Assembly: GCF_015291665.1 (NCBI RefSeq)
Contig: NZ_CP030048.1
Location: forward strand, 3,348,001 to 3,412,000
Direction of reading: 5' to 3'
Length of the DNA stretch: 64,000 nt
DNA from: Bradyrhizobium sp. CCBAU 53338
GTDB taxonomy: Bacteria; Pseudomonadota; Alphaproteobacteria; Rhizobiales; Xanthobacteraceae
Part shown: positions 10,042-18,766 of the stretch, one piece after another
Position numbering within the stretch: position 1 is the stretch's first letter
Layout: each line of letters begins with the position of its first letter
Program-made: the position numbers and the translations under genes
The notes under the pieces: model-generated
Seen by the model: the letters and a program-made list of their open reading frames with translations, nothing else
Databases searched by the model: none
Told to the model about the DNA's origin: nothing

Positions 10042-10220
10042 GCGCACGATGATGACGAAATCAAGCGTGCGATTGCGCAAGGCATCGCGCACGACGGTCG
10101 CAAGCTGAAGCCGCCGATGGCCTATGCTGGCTGCGCCACCATGACGGCCCAGGATCTCGATGCATCGTCGCGTTTGTCCGGACGCTACCGCCGAAAAGCT
10201 CAATCCTCACGCGTCGGTGA
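10042..10220 (+). pseudogene. Cytochrome c C-terminal remnant, frameshifted
   Basis: Reading from about 10046 gives DDDEIKRAIAQGIAHDGRKLKPPMAYA, then ATMTAQDLDA, a pattern seen at the C terminus of dehydrogenase-associated c-type cytochromes. After DLDA the match continues only in the +1 frame from 10164, as IVAFVRTLPPKSS and a stop at 10218-10220. A single-base loss near 10163 explains this. No haem motif CxxCH or start is left upstream, so only about 55 codons remain. It is a decayed fragment between rplQ and the SDR gene. Confidence 0.7.
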
Positions 10221-10283
10221 GGGACGATTGAAGCTGCGTGTGCAGCGCACGATATCTCCGTCAACAGCAATGGAGATTGACTG

Positions 10284-11072
10284 ATGAAGATCGACCTTTC
10301 CGGAAAGACCGCCCTCGTGACCGGCTCGACCGCCGGCATCGGCCACGCAATCGCCAAGGGTCTTGCCGGCTCGGGCGCGAGCGTCGTGATCAACGGGCGT
10401 AGCCGGGACAAGGTCGATGCAGCCGTGCACAAGCTGGAAGCGACCGGCGCCAAGGTGCGCGGCATCGCCGCCGACGTTTCGACTTCGGCAGGCTGCAAGG
10501 CGCTGGTGGCGGCGCTGCCCGAGGTCGATATCCTCATCAACAACGCCGGCATCTTCGAGCCGAAGGACTTCTTCGAGATTCCGGACGAGGATTGGAGTCG
10601 ATTCTTCGAGGTCAACGTGATGAGCGGCGTGCGGCTGTCGCGCGCTTACATGAAGGGCATGCTCGAGCGCAACTGGGGCCGCATCGTCTTCATCTCCTCG
10701 GAATCGGGTCTCAACATTCCCGTCGAGATGATCCACTACGGCACGAGCAAGACGGCCCAACTCGCGGTCGCGCGTGGCCTCGCGCAGCTCACCCGGGGCA
10801 GCGGCGTCACGGTGAACTCGGTGCTGCCTGGCCCGACCATGTCCGAAGGCGTCGAAACCTTCGTGAGGGATCTGGCCAGGCAGAACGGGCAATCGGTCGA
10901 CGAGGCCGCCGCCAATTTCGTCAAGCAACACCGCCCGAGTTCGCTGATCCAGCGTTTTGCCAGCGTCGACGAGATTGCCAACATGGTGGTCTATGTCGCC
11001 TCGAAAGAGGCATCCGCCACCAACGGTGCGGCACTGCGCGCCGAAGGCGGCATCGTCAATACGATTGCGTAA
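10284..11072 (+). CDS. SDR family NAD(P)-dependent oxidoreductase
   Basis: 262 residues with a Rossmann fold: cofactor motif TGSTAGIG (residues 13-20), the NNAG motif (ILINNAGIF), catalytic Ser in ISSESG and YGTSK (Tyr-x3-Lys). The basic residue in INGRSRDK after the second strand favours NADPH. The C-terminal half differs from FabG-type enzymes and the substrate cannot be told. It lies 9 bases before a DUF1330 gene and probably forms a two-gene unit with it. The TGATG context at 10281-10286 includes the stop of the upstream open frame. Confidence 0.9.
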   Translation: MKIDLSGKTALVTGSTAGIGHAIAKGLAGSGASVVINGRSRDKVDAAVHKLEATGAKVRGIAADVSTSAGCKALVAALPEVDILINNAGIFEPKDFFEIPDEDWSRFFEVNVMSGVRLSRAYMKGMLERNWGRIVFISSESGLNIPVEMIHYGTSKTAQLAVARGLAQLTRGSGVTVNSVLPGPTMSEGVETFVRDLARQNGQSVDEAAANFVKQHRPSSLIQRFASVDEIANMVVYVASKEASATNGAALRAEGGIVNTIA

Positions 11073-11081
11073 GAGGGGCGC

Positions 11082-11378
11082 ATGACGGCGTATGTGATTT
11101 CCGAAGTCGAGATGCGCGATCTCGATGGTTTCGAGGCCTATCGCGCGCTCGCGGCGAAGACGATCGCGCAATATGGTGGGCGATATCTCGTTCGTGGCGG
11201 CAAGGCGGAGCTGGCGGAAGGCAACCTTCCGCCGAGGGCCATCGTCGTCGTCGAATTTCCGTCGATGGCGAGGCTCAAGGAATGGTATGCCTCGCCGGAA
11301 TACGCCGAGGCGTTGAAGATCCGCGCCGGCGCACTGGAACGCCGGTTGCTGTTCGTCGAGGGCGTGGTTCCGGACTAG
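11082..11378 (+). CDS. DUF1330 domain-containing protein
   Basis: 98 residues, a complete DUF1330 protein, a ferredoxin-like alpha-beta fold related to dimeric alpha-beta barrel proteins. Visible features are the start MTAYVISEVEMRDLDGFEAYR, GGRYLVRGG, and the VVEFPSMARLKEWYASPEYAEALKIR block. Function of the family is not established. It sits 9 bases after the SDR gene, so co-expression is likely. Confidence 0.88.
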   Translation: MTAYVISEVEMRDLDGFEAYRALAAKTIAQYGGRYLVRGGKAELAEGNLPPRAIVVVEFPSMARLKEWYASPEYAEALKIRAGALERRLLFVEGVVPD

Positions 11379-11435
11379 CTGGTCTTCCCACTTGCCGCTT
11401 TAATTCGGGGCCCGACCGGTTAAAACAGGGGCTCC

Positions 11436-12746
11436 ATGTTCCGTCCCCTCTCGACCCGCCACAAGCGCCTGTTCAGGCTGACGTCTGCGCGATGGCAGCG
11501 ACGGGCAATCTTTCTGCTCGGGGGGATCGGGGTCGGCGCTGCGGCCGTGGCGCTGGCGCAGCTCGCTGATCTCGCGCAGCACGCCTTTGCACTCCTGCTT
11601 GGCAAGTCGCGCTATGCCGTGCTGGCGGTGACGCCGCTCGGATTCATGCTGTCGGCCTATCTGACCATCCGCCTGTTTCCGAACGCGCAAGGAAGCGGCA
11701 TTCCGCAGGCGATTGCCGCGCGGCATCTGACCGATCAAAGTGCGCGCGAGAGCTTGGTCTCGATCCGGATTGCAATCGGCAAGATTATCCTCACGCTGTT
11801 CGGCCTCCTCTGCGGCGGCTCGGTGGGGCGGGAAGGGCCGACTGTTCAGGTCGGCGCCTCGATCATGTTCGCGCTCGGGCGTGTCTCGCCGCGCCGTCAG
11901 CCCGGGTTGATCCTCGCCGGTGCCGCCGCGGGCGTCGCCGCGGCCTTCAACACGCCGCTTGCGGGAATTGTCTTCGGCATCGAGGAAATGAGCCGCGCTT
12001 TCGAGACCCGAACATCCAGCCTCATCATCGCGGCGGTCATCGCGGCCGGCCTGACCTCGCTCGCGCTGGCCGGCAACTACGCCTATTTCGGCAGCAGCGC
12101 GATGTCGCTTTCGCGTGGCGCCGACTGGCTGGCCGTTCCGCTGTGTGGGATGGTCGGTGGCCTCGCCGGCGGCCTGTTCAGCCGGATCGTCATCGCCTTG
12201 GCGCGCGGTTTCAAGACCCCGCTCGGACGTGCGATCAAGGGCCACCCGCTCTGGTTCGCGTGTGCTTGCGGTCTCGCCGTCGCGATCTGCGGCCTGGTGT
12301 CTGGCGATACGATCTATGGCACGGGCTATGAGCAGGTGAAGACGGCGCTGGAGCACGGTACGCCGCTGCCTCGAGATTTTGGCGTGCTCAAGCTCCTGGC
12401 GACCACCTTCGCCGCGATTAGCGGCATTCCCGGCGGCATCTTCTCGCCCTCGCTGGCGGTCGGTGCCGGCATCGGCAGCAACATCGCGGCGCTCTTCCAC
12501 GACGCGCCGCTCGGCGCGATCATGCTGCTCGGCATGGTCTCGTATTTCGCCGGCGTCGTGCAGGCGCCGATCACCGCCTTCGTGATCGTGACCGAGATGA
12601 CCGACAATCACGGCATGGTCGTGCCGTTGATGACGGCCGCACTGATCGCGCATTTCGTCTCGCGGATGATCTGTGAGGAGGGTATCTATCACGCGCTGGC
12701 AAAAGGCTTCGTCGAGCGGGCGACGCGTTCGCGTGAGGGGGAGTGA
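11436..12746 (+). CDS. ClC family chloride/proton antiporter
   Basis: 436 residues, an integral membrane ClC protein without CBS domains. The three selectivity motifs are present: GSGIP (86-90), GREGP (131-135) and GIFSP (near 334-338). The gating glutamate in GREGP and the proton glutamate in GIEEM (near 182) are both kept, which in this family marks a Cl-/H+ exchanger rather than a passive channel. The stop overlaps the region just before hisC, so both genes are probably on one transcript. Confidence 0.92.
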   Translation: MFRPLSTRHKRLFRLTSARWQRRAIFLLGGIGVGAAAVALAQLADLAQHAFALLLGKSRYAVLAVTPLGFMLSAYLTIRLFPNAQGSGIPQAIAARHLTDQSARESLVSIRIAIGKIILTLFGLLCGGSVGREGPTVQVGASIMFALGRVSPRRQPGLILAGAAAGVAAAFNTPLAGIVFGIEEMSRAFETRTSSLIIAAVIAAGLTSLALAGNYAYFGSSAMSLSRGADWLAVPLCGMVGGLAGGLFSRIVIALARGFKTPLGRAIKGHPLWFACACGLAVAICGLVSGDTIYGTGYEQVKTALEHGTPLPRDFGVLKLLATTFAAISGIPGGIFSPSLAVGAGIGSNIAALFHDAPLGAIMLLGMVSYFAGVVQAPITAFVIVTEMTDNHGMVVPLMTAALIAHFVSRMICEEGIYHALAKGFVERATRSREGE

Positions 12747-12748
12747 CG

Positions 12749-13807
12749 ATGAGCCGTTTCTGGAGCAGCTTGACGCATGAGTTGAAGCCCTACGTGCCGG
12801 GCGAACAGCCCCGCATGGCGGATTTAGTCAAGCTGAATACCAACGAGAACCCGGCAGGTCCGTCGCCGCGTGCGCTGGAGGCGATTCGCGAGGCGGCGGC
12901 CGATACGCTGCGTCTCTATCCGGACCCGCAGGCCACCGCGCTGCGGGCGACCCTGGCCGCCTATCACGGCGTGAGCCCCGAGCAGGTGTTTGTCGGCAAT
13001 GGCTCGGACGAGGTGCTCGCGCATGCCTTCGTCGCCCTGCTGAAGCACGATGCGCCGCTGCTGTTTCCGGATATCACCTACAGTTTCTATCCGGTCTATT
13101 GTCGCCTGTTCGGCATCGCCTACGAGACCGTGCCGCTCGATCAGGCCATGCGGATCCGCGTTGCCGACTATCGCCGGCCGGCCGGTGCGATCATCATCCC
13201 CAATCCGAATGCGCCGACGGGGATCGCGCTGCCGCGCGCCGAGATCATAATGCTGCTTGAAGAGCATCCGGATGTGCCCGTGGTCGTCGACGAGGCCTAT
13301 GTCGATTTCGGCGCCGAGACCGCGATTCCGCTGGTCGCGTCCCATCGCAATCTGCTGGTCGTGCAGACCATGTCGAAGTCGCGTGCGCTGGCCGGGCTTC
13401 GGGTCGGATATGCGATCGGCGATGCCGATCTGATCGATGCGCTGACCCGCGTGAAGGACAGCTTCAATTCATATCCGCTTGGCCGGCCGGCTCAGGCCGG
13501 CGCGATCGCCTCGCTCGAGGACGAAGCCTATTTCCAGCAGAGCCGCCTTCGCGTGATCGAGGGCAGGGAGCGGTTGACCCGTGGACTCAAGGGCGCTGGC
13601 TTCGAGGTGCTGCCGTCGCTGGCAAACTTCGTCTTCGCGCGCCATCCCGCGCATCGGGGGGCTGCCCTTGCAGCGGCGCTGCGGGAGCAGGCGGTGATCG
13701 TCCGCCACTTCTCCGCACCTCGGATATCGGACTATCTGCGGATCACCGTGGGCACGGATGAGCAGATCGACCGGATGTTGTCGGCCTTGTCCCGGATCAT
13801 GGGATAA
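12749..13807 (+). CDS. hisC: Histidinol-phosphate aminotransferase
   Basis: 352 residues of fold type I PLP aminotransferase. It interconverts histidinol phosphate and imidazole-acetol phosphate in histidine synthesis. Seen are [13 protein letters not shown] (substrate entrance), [15 protein letters not shown], the VDEAYVDFG aspartate that holds the pyridine ring, and the PLP lysine in [18 protein letters not shown]. The ATG at 12749, two bases after the ClC stop, has GGGGGAG seven bases upstream; a GTG at 12743 is less likely. It is separate from the main his operon; Bradyrhizobium genomes often have several HisC-like genes, so it could use other aromatic substrates. Confidence 0.9.
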   Translation: MSRFWSSLTHELKPYVPGEQPRMADLVKLNTNENPAGPSPRALEAIREAAADTLRLYPDPQATALRATLAAYHGVSPEQVFVGNGSDEVLAHAFVALLKHDAPLLFPDITYSFYPVYCRLFGIAYETVPLDQAMRIRVADYRRPAGAIIIPNPNAPTGIALPRAEIIMLLEEHPDVPVVVDEAYVDFGAETAIPLVASHRNLLVVQTMSKSRALAGLRVGYAIGDADLIDALTRVKDSFNSYPLGRPAQAGAIASLEDEAYFQQSRLRVIEGRERLTRGLKGAGFEVLPSLANFVFARHPAHRGAALAAALREQAVIVRHFSAPRISDYLRITVGTDEQIDRMLSALSRIMG

Positions 13808-13815
13808 CTAAGAAC

Positions 13816-13846
13816 GGTGGGCACGGCGCAAGCGCCTTTGCCCACC
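13816..13846. terminator. Hairpin between convergent hisC and MDR genes
   Basis: Inverted repeat GGTGGGCA / TGCCCACC with inner GGCGC / GCGCC, lying in the 54-base gap between two converging genes. No long T tract follows on either strand. It may act as a two-way terminator or be a member of a dispersed GTGGGCACGGCGC repeat type. Confidence 0.5.
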
Positions 13847-13861
13847 TTGCGAGAGACTTGC

Positions 13862-14875
13862 CTACCACCCCTCCAGCACGATCTTGCCGCGCGACTTGCC
13901 GCTCTCGAGCAGTACATGTGCGCGCTTGAGATTGGTGGCGTTAATCGTGCCGAAGGTCTGGTCGAGCGTGGTGCGCAGCACGCCCTTGTCGATGAGGTCG
14001 GCGACGTCGTTGAGCAGGTGATGCTGCGCGATCATGTCGGGCGTCTGGAACGAGGAGCGCGTGAACATCGATTCCCAGTGCACCGAGATCGCCTTGCCCT
14101 TGAAGGTGCTCATGGTGAACTCAGGAGGATCGTCGATCAGGCCGAAGCGCCCTTGCGGCGCCATCAACTCGGCGATGCCCTTATAGTGCTGATCGGTGAA
14201 GGTGAGGCTCGCCACCAGCGCGACCGGCGGCAGCTTCAGCTTCTCGATCTGCTCTCTCATCGGCTTGCCGTGATCGATTACCGCATGCGCGCCGAGATCG
14301 AGGCACCATTTCTGCGATTCCGGCCGCGTCGCGGTTGCAACCACGGTGAGGCCGGTGAGTCGGCGTGCCAGCTGGATCAGGATCGAGCCGACACCGCCGG
14401 CGCCACCGGTGATCAAGAGAGTGCGCGGATCGACGCTTTTGCCTGGGACCGCACCGAGGCGGTCGAACAGCAATTCCCAGGCGGTGATGGAGGTGAGGGG
14501 AAGGGCTGCGGCCTGCGCGAACGAGAGCGATTTCGGTTTGTTGCCGACGATACGTTCGTCAACCAGATGGAATTCCGAATTGGTGCCCTGGCGCAGGATC
14601 GAGCCCGCGTAAAACACCTCGTCTCCGGGCTTGAACAGCGTGACCTCGGGGCCGACGGCGTCGACCACGCCGGCTGCGTCATACCCCAGGATCTTGGTCT
14701 CGCCTTCGGGCGGGGCGGCGCGCTTGCGTACCTTGTAATCGACCGGATTGGCCGAGATCGCCTTCACAGCGACGCGGATGTCGCGTCCCCTGGGCTCCGG
14801 CTTGGCGGTCTCGAAATCGATCAGCGCGTCCCGATCGTCGATCGGAAGCGACTTCCTGTAGCCGACGGCCTTCAT
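13862..14875 (-). CDS. Quinone-oxidoreductase-like MDR protein
   Basis: 337 residues of the medium-chain dehydrogenase/reductase superfamily, labelled zinc-binding alcohol dehydrogenase family but with no obvious zinc-ligand cysteine loop. Seen are the N-terminal GroES-like domain with SANPVDYKVRKR and GYDAAGVVDAVG, and the NADPH-binding TGGAGGVGSILIQLA motif (about residues 155-170). Such enzymes reduce quinones or enones. It is transcribed divergently from an HxlR regulator 115 bases away, which fits induction by reactive electrophiles. Confidence 0.88.
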   Translation of the reverse strand: MKAVGYRKSLPIDDRDALIDFETAKPEPRGRDIRVAVKAISANPVDYKVRKRAAPPEGETKILGYDAAGVVDAVGPEVTLFKPGDEVFYAGSILRQGTNSEFHLVDERIVGNKPKSLSFAQAAALPLTSITAWELLFDRLGAVPGKSVDPRTLLITGGAGGVGSILIQLARRLTGLTVVATATRPESQKWCLDLGAHAVIDHGKPMREQIEKLKLPPVALVASLTFTDQHYKGIAELMAPQGRFGLIDDPPEFTMSTFKGKAISVHWESMFTRSSFQTPDMIAQHHLLNDVADLIDKGVLRTTLDQTFGTINATNLKRAHVLLESGKSRGKIVLEGW

Positions 14876-14935
14876 GGCTTGTCTCCATCAGATGGCGAAT
14901 TCGCCTGCCGCTCTAATTGTCGCGCTGGCTCCCAT

Positions 14936-14964
14936 TTGGCAAGTACTGTACGTTTGGGGATATA
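14936..14964 (+). promoter_or_regulatory. Candidate hxlR promoter and operator region
   Basis: TTGGCA at 14936-14941 and GATATA at 14959-14964 are 17 bases apart and could be a sigma-70-like promoter for the HxlR gene. The overlapping AGTACTGTAC and the repeated GGATATAGT / GGATACTAT segments are possible regulator sites shared with the divergent MDR gene. This is by eye only. Confidence 0.35.
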
Positions 14965-14990
14965 GTCCCTGTTTGGATACTATTGGGAAA

Positions 14991-15374
14991 ATGCAGATGA
15001 AGCGGCGTAATTTTGCCCGTCGTCCGGGCTGCTCGGTCGAGGCGACGCTGGATCTGATCGACGGCAAATGGAAGGGCGTGATCCTCTATCACCTCCAGAG
15101 CGGCACCCAGCGCTTCGGCGAACTGCGCCGCATGATGCCCGGCATCACCCAGCGGATGCTGACCAAGCAGCTTCGCGCGCTGGAGGAGGACAAGCTCGTC
15201 ATCCGCAAGGTCTATGCCGAGGTGCCGCCGCGGGTGGAATATTGCCTGTCCGAGCTCGGCGAGAGCCTGCGGCCGGTGATCGACATTCTCAAGGCCTGGG
15301 GCGAGAGCCACCAGCAACGGCTGTCCTGTGCGCCGCCGCCGGTGGTCGTGAAGAAGGCGAAGCGCGCGGCGTGA
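14991..15374 (+). CDS. HxlR family transcriptional regulator
   Basis: 127 residues of winged-helix HxlR type. Hallmarks are the N-terminal CSVEATLDLIDGKWKGVILY, the recognition region RFGELRRMMPGITQRMLTKQLRALEEDKLV, and YCLSELGESLRPVIDILKAWG. The frame is open further upstream, but ATG at 14991 (or 14997) gives the family start. Members often sense quinones, aldehydes or other electrophiles and control a divergent oxidoreductase, as arranged here with the MDR gene. Confidence 0.9.
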   Translation: MQMKRRNFARRPGCSVEATLDLIDGKWKGVILYHLQSGTQRFGELRRMMPGITQRMLTKQLRALEEDKLVIRKVYAEVPPRVEYCLSELGESLRPVIDILKAWGESHQQRLSCAPPPVVVKKAKRAA

Positions 15375-15376
15375 TA

Positions 15377-15402
15377 TCCGGGAGCGGCGTGCCGCTCCCG
15401 GA
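15377..15402. terminator. Bidirectional hairpin between hxlR and porin genes
   Basis: Perfect 12-bp inverted repeat TCCGGGAGCGGC / GCCGCTCCCGGA with a two-base centre, between the converging HxlR and porin genes. It lacks a T run, so termination would be weak or Rho-assisted. Confidence 0.55.
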
Positions 15403-15412
15403 AGAGATCGCC

Positions 15413-17044
15413 TTAGAACGCGACTTGCGTCCGCATCGCCACCGCATTGAACGTCGAGCCCGCGTTCACCGCGGAGACGGCGCTGGCCTGCTTGGAGATG
15501 TCGCCATGCAGATAGTCGAGCATGAAGCGGACATTGTTGTTGACGTACCAGTTCAGCGCGGCGGTGTAGATGGTTTGCCGTCCACCGGCGATGCCGGCGG
15601 CGGTTGCGAGCTGATCGTTCAGGTTCATCGTGCTCACGCGTCCTGCGATTTCCCATGCGCCCCAGCCGCCGCCCGCGAGTGAGAAGGGATTGGCCGGCTT
15701 GATGCCGCCATAGGCGGCCGACGCCGGATTGTAGGCACGGTGCTCGCCGGTCAGGACGTACCCGACCTGCGCGTAACCGCCGTCGAACTTCAGGCTCGTC
15801 GCGCCAACCGGCGGCAGGCCGGTGTTCGCCGTGCGGTCGACGTTGAACCAGTAGTATTCGCCCTGCGCGATGAACGAGCCATAGGTCGCGGCCGCTTCGA
15901 CGCCATAGACCTGCGCGCCGGAGACGTTGGCGATTGCACCGGTCGAGATCAGCGTCGTCGGATCGATCCGCAACTCCGGCCGGTCGCTGAGCGTGAGCGT
16001 CTGGGCCTGCGTTACCAGGTTGCGCGGCGGCTGGATCAGCCATTCCGCGTCGGCGCCGATATGCACGGAGTAGCCGTTGCCGCTGATCGGATTGCCGGCG
16101 ACACGGGCGACTGCGCCATACTGCTCGCTGGTGCCGGGCGGCGAGACGCTGGACGCCGAGTGAATCTGGCCAGTGGTCGGTCCCGTGACGTAGGCGCCCA
16201 TCCAGAGCTGGTCATTCCACCAGCGGGTCCCGACGGCCGAGCGGAAGTCGCCGGCTGCAATATTCTGCGCGATGAGACCGGGCGTGGCGCGCTCCATGAA
16301 CATGATGTCGTTGGAGCTGGTGGATTCATCCATGGTCCAGGCGATATCCATGACGCCGGCCTCGACCGCCATCTTGCCGCCGAATGGCTTGAGGCCGGTG
16401 TAGCTGAGAAAGGCGTTTTCGATGCCCGACGTTCCGCCGCCCGGAAGGAAGCCGACAGCAGTGCCGCCAGCCGCGCCGGTGCCGCCAAAACCGTCGGACG
16501 AACCGCCGAAGTCGTAGATCAGGCTGTAGTTCCAGTCGCCAAAGAACTTGCCGACGATGCCGATGCGCGCGCGGCGGATGTTCTCGCCGCTGTCGAGCTT
16601 TTGCGGCACAGTTGATGCTGTGTCGGGACGGTAATTGTAGCCGCCGACATCCCAGTGCACGCGGCTCGTGATGGCCACGCAGTTCTGGTCGTCGGCCGTG
16701 CAGATGGTCGGCCGGTTGTTCGGCATCGTCACCACGACACCGGACGGGGCCACCGGGCCCTTGACCGGAATTGCCGCGTTGGCATTGGCGAGGGCAGCCT
16801 TCGCCTCGGAGCGCGCTTCAGCCTTGGCCTCTGCCTTCGCTTCCTGTCTCGCCTTCGCCGTGGCTGCCGTGTTGGCGGCGGTCTGGCTCTGAAGCTTGTC
16901 GAGCTTCTGCTCGAGCATCTTCAGCTGCTGTTTCAGGAGCGCGATCTCCTGTTCGCTGTTGCTTGCCGATTGGGCCTGGGCCTGTGAGGCCGCCAGCACG
17001 CCGGCGAGACCAATCGCCGTGGCTGCAATTCTCGTCCTGCTCAT
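15413..17044 (-). CDS. OprO/OprP-type outer-membrane porin
   Basis: 543 residues from the ATG at 17044. Signal peptide MSRTRIAATAIG...AQA cleaved near residue 24; then a coiled coil of about 40 residues (EQEIALLKQQLKMLEQKLDKL) and an Ala/Lys/Glu-rich linker, as in trimeric phosphate-selective porins; then beta-barrel sequence with IRRARIGIVGKFFGDWNYSL and alternating aromatic strands, ending in MRTQVAF with terminal Phe for BAM recognition. The ligand cannot be deduced. The frame has no stop for another 580 codons upstream, opposite the protease gene, but this is not coding. Confidence 0.88.
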   Translation of the reverse strand: MSRTRIAATAIGLAGVLAASQAQAQSASNSEQEIALLKQQLKMLEQKLDKLQSQTAANTAATAKARQEAKAEAKAEARSEAKAALANANAAIPVKGPVAPSGVVVTMPNNRPTICTADDQNCVAITSRVHWDVGGYNYRPDTASTVPQKLDSGENIRRARIGIVGKFFGDWNYSLIYDFGGSSDGFGGTGAAGGTAVGFLPGGGTSGIENAFLSYTGLKPFGGKMAVEAGVMDIAWTMDESTSSNDIMFMERATPGLIAQNIAAGDFRSAVGTRWWNDQLWMGAYVTGPTTGQIHSASSVSPPGTSEQYGAVARVAGNPISGNGYSVHIGADAEWLIQPPRNLVTQAQTLTLSDRPELRIDPTTLISTGAIANVSGAQVYGVEAAATYGSFIAQGEYYWFNVDRTANTGLPPVGATSLKFDGGYAQVGYVLTGEHRAYNPASAAYGGIKPANPFSLAGGGWGAWEIAGRVSTMNLNDQLATAAGIAGGRQTIYTAALNWYVNNNVRFMLDYLHGDISKQASAVSAVNAGSTFNAVAMRTQVAF

Positions 17045-17359
17045 GTTGTGACTCCATCCTTTGACGAACTTCCCCAAGTCGCAACGGGAGAGCCTAAGAG
17101 TGATCGATGACTGCCCCGCGACGGCACGCGCCCGGTTGCGCGGTTCCCACTGATGCCAATTCGCCGCAACCGAATCCGCCATCGCGCACAATGCAAGATG
17201 ACGCGCATCATGCCAATCCACCAACCCCTGCAGATCGCGATTTCGCACGCGGGGCTTGCATGCCGGACACACCGGCCAGGAGCTGAATATTGCGGTCCGG
17301 CGCCCTTCTATTGGGGAGCGAACGCGCCTATATTCCGGCGTCTTTTCCAAGAGGTAGGA
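17045..17359. other. Intergenic region between divergent porin and protease genes
   Basis: 315 bases without a supported gene. A TATATT at 17329-17334 about 26 bases before the protease ATG could be a -10 box, with TTCTAT 17 bases further up, but this is weak. No RNA gene or repeat was recognised. Confidence 0.4.
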
Positions 17360-18766
17360 ATGTTTCGATCGACCTGGACCGCCGTCGTCACGGCATTGTG
17401 CATAGCCTTTTCGGCCCACTTCAATCCTGCTGCGGCGCAGGACCGTCGCGTGCCCTCGTCGCCGGCCGAGCTGCGGCTGTCCTACGCGCCGATCGTGCAG
17501 CGTGTGCAGCCGGCGGTCGTCAACGTCTATGCCGCCAAGGTGGTGCAGAACCGCAATCCGCTGCTCGATGACCCGATCTTCCGCCGCTTCTTCGGCGTGC
17601 CGGGCCAGCAGCAGGAGCAGGTGCAGCGGTCGCTGGGCTCGGGCGTGATCGTCGATTCCTCGGGTCTCGTCGTCACCAATGTCCACGTCATCGAGGGCGC
17701 CGACCAGGTGAAGGTGTCGCTGTCGGACAAGCGCGAGTTCGAGGCCGAGATCGTGCTGAAGGATTCCCGCAGCGATCTCGCGGTGCTGCGCCTCAAGGAC
17801 ACCAAGGAGAAGTTTCCGGCGCTCGAATTCACCAATTCGGATGAGCTGATGGTGGGGGACGTCGTGCTGGCGATCGGCAATCCCTTCGGCGTCGGTCAGA
17901 CCGTGACCCACGGCATCATCTCGGCGCTGGCGCGCACGCAGGTCGGCATCACCGACTATCAGTTTTTCATCCAGACCGACGCGGCGATCAATCCCGGCAA
18001 TTCCGGCGGCGCGCTGGTCGACATGAACGGCCGGCTCGCCGGCATCAACACCGCGATCTACTCGCGCTCCGGCGGCTCGCAGGGCATCGGCTTTGCGATT
18101 CCGGCCAACATGGTGCGCGTCGTCGTCGCCTCCGCCAAGAGCGGCGGCACCGCAGTGAAGCGGCCGTGGCTGGGGGCGAAGCTCCAGGCCGTGACGCCCG
18201 AGATCGCCGAGAGCCTCGGCCTGCGTTCGCCGACCGGCGCGCTGGTCGCGAGCGTCGTTCCGAACGGTCCTGCCGCGAAGGCCGGTTTGAAATCCTCCGA
18301 CCTCATCACCGGCATCGACGGCCAGACCGTGGACGATCCCAACGCGTTCGACTACCGCTTCGCCACCCGTCCGCTCGGCGGCAGTGCGCAGATCGACGTG
18401 CAACGCAGCGGCAGGCCGCTCAAGCTCGCGATCGCGCTGGAGACGGCGCCCGATACCGGCCGCAACGAACTCGTCCTCACCGCCCGCTCGCCGTTCCAGG
18501 GGGCGAAGATCTCGACCATCACACCCGCCCTTGCCGACGAGCTGCACCTTGACGCCGACACCGAAGGCGTCGTGATCACCGATCTCGGCGGTGACAGCGC
18601 GGCCGCGAATGTCGGCTTCCAGAAGGGCGACATCATTCTGGCCGTCAACAACCAGAAGATGGTCAAGAGCGTCGACCTGGAGAGAGTCGCCAGCGAGCGC
18701 CAGCGGCTCTGGCGCATCACGCTCTTGCGCGGCGGTCAGCAGATCAACGTCACGCTGGGCGGATGA
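17360..18766 (+). CDS. Do/DegP-type periplasmic serine protease
   Basis: 468 residues from the ATG at 17360, which follows AAGAGGTAGGA. Signal peptide to about residue 26 (NPAAAQ). The trypsin-like domain has the full triad: His109 (TNVHVIEG), Asp139 (SRSDLAVL) and Ser215 (NPGNSGGAL). Two PDZ domains follow (roughly 265-360 and 375-465), the first with GPAAKAGLKSSDLI. This matches DegP/DegQ/MucD enzymes that degrade or hold misfolded envelope proteins. The stop overlaps the rarA start (ATGA), so the two are coupled. Confidence 0.94.
   Translation: MFRSTWTAVVTALCIAFSAHFNPAAAQDRRVPSSPAELRLSYAPIVQRVQPAVVNVYAAKVVQNRNPLLDDPIFRRFFGVPGQQQEQVQRSLGSGVIVDSSGLVVTNVHVIEGADQVKVSLSDKREFEAEIVLKDSRSDLAVLRLKDTKEKFPALEFTNSDELMVGDVVLAIGNPFGVGQTVTHGIISALARTQVGITDYQFFIQTDAAINPGNSGGALVDMNGRLAGINTAIYSRSGGSQGIGFAIPANMVRVVVASAKSGGTAVKRPWLGAKLQAVTPEIAESLGLRSPTGALVASVVPNGPAAKAGLKSSDLITGIDGQTVDDPNAFDYRFATRPLGGSAQIDVQRSGRPLKLAIALETAPDTGRNELVLTARSPFQGAKISTITPALADELHLDADTEGVVITDLGGDSAAANVGFQKGDIILAVNNQKMVKSVDLERVASERQRLWRITLLRGGQQINVTLGG

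Noticed and set aside
11400..12692. 430-codon minus-strand frame opposite the ClC gene
   Set aside because: Composition typical of the antisense of a membrane protein; the ClC motifs on the plus strand are complete.
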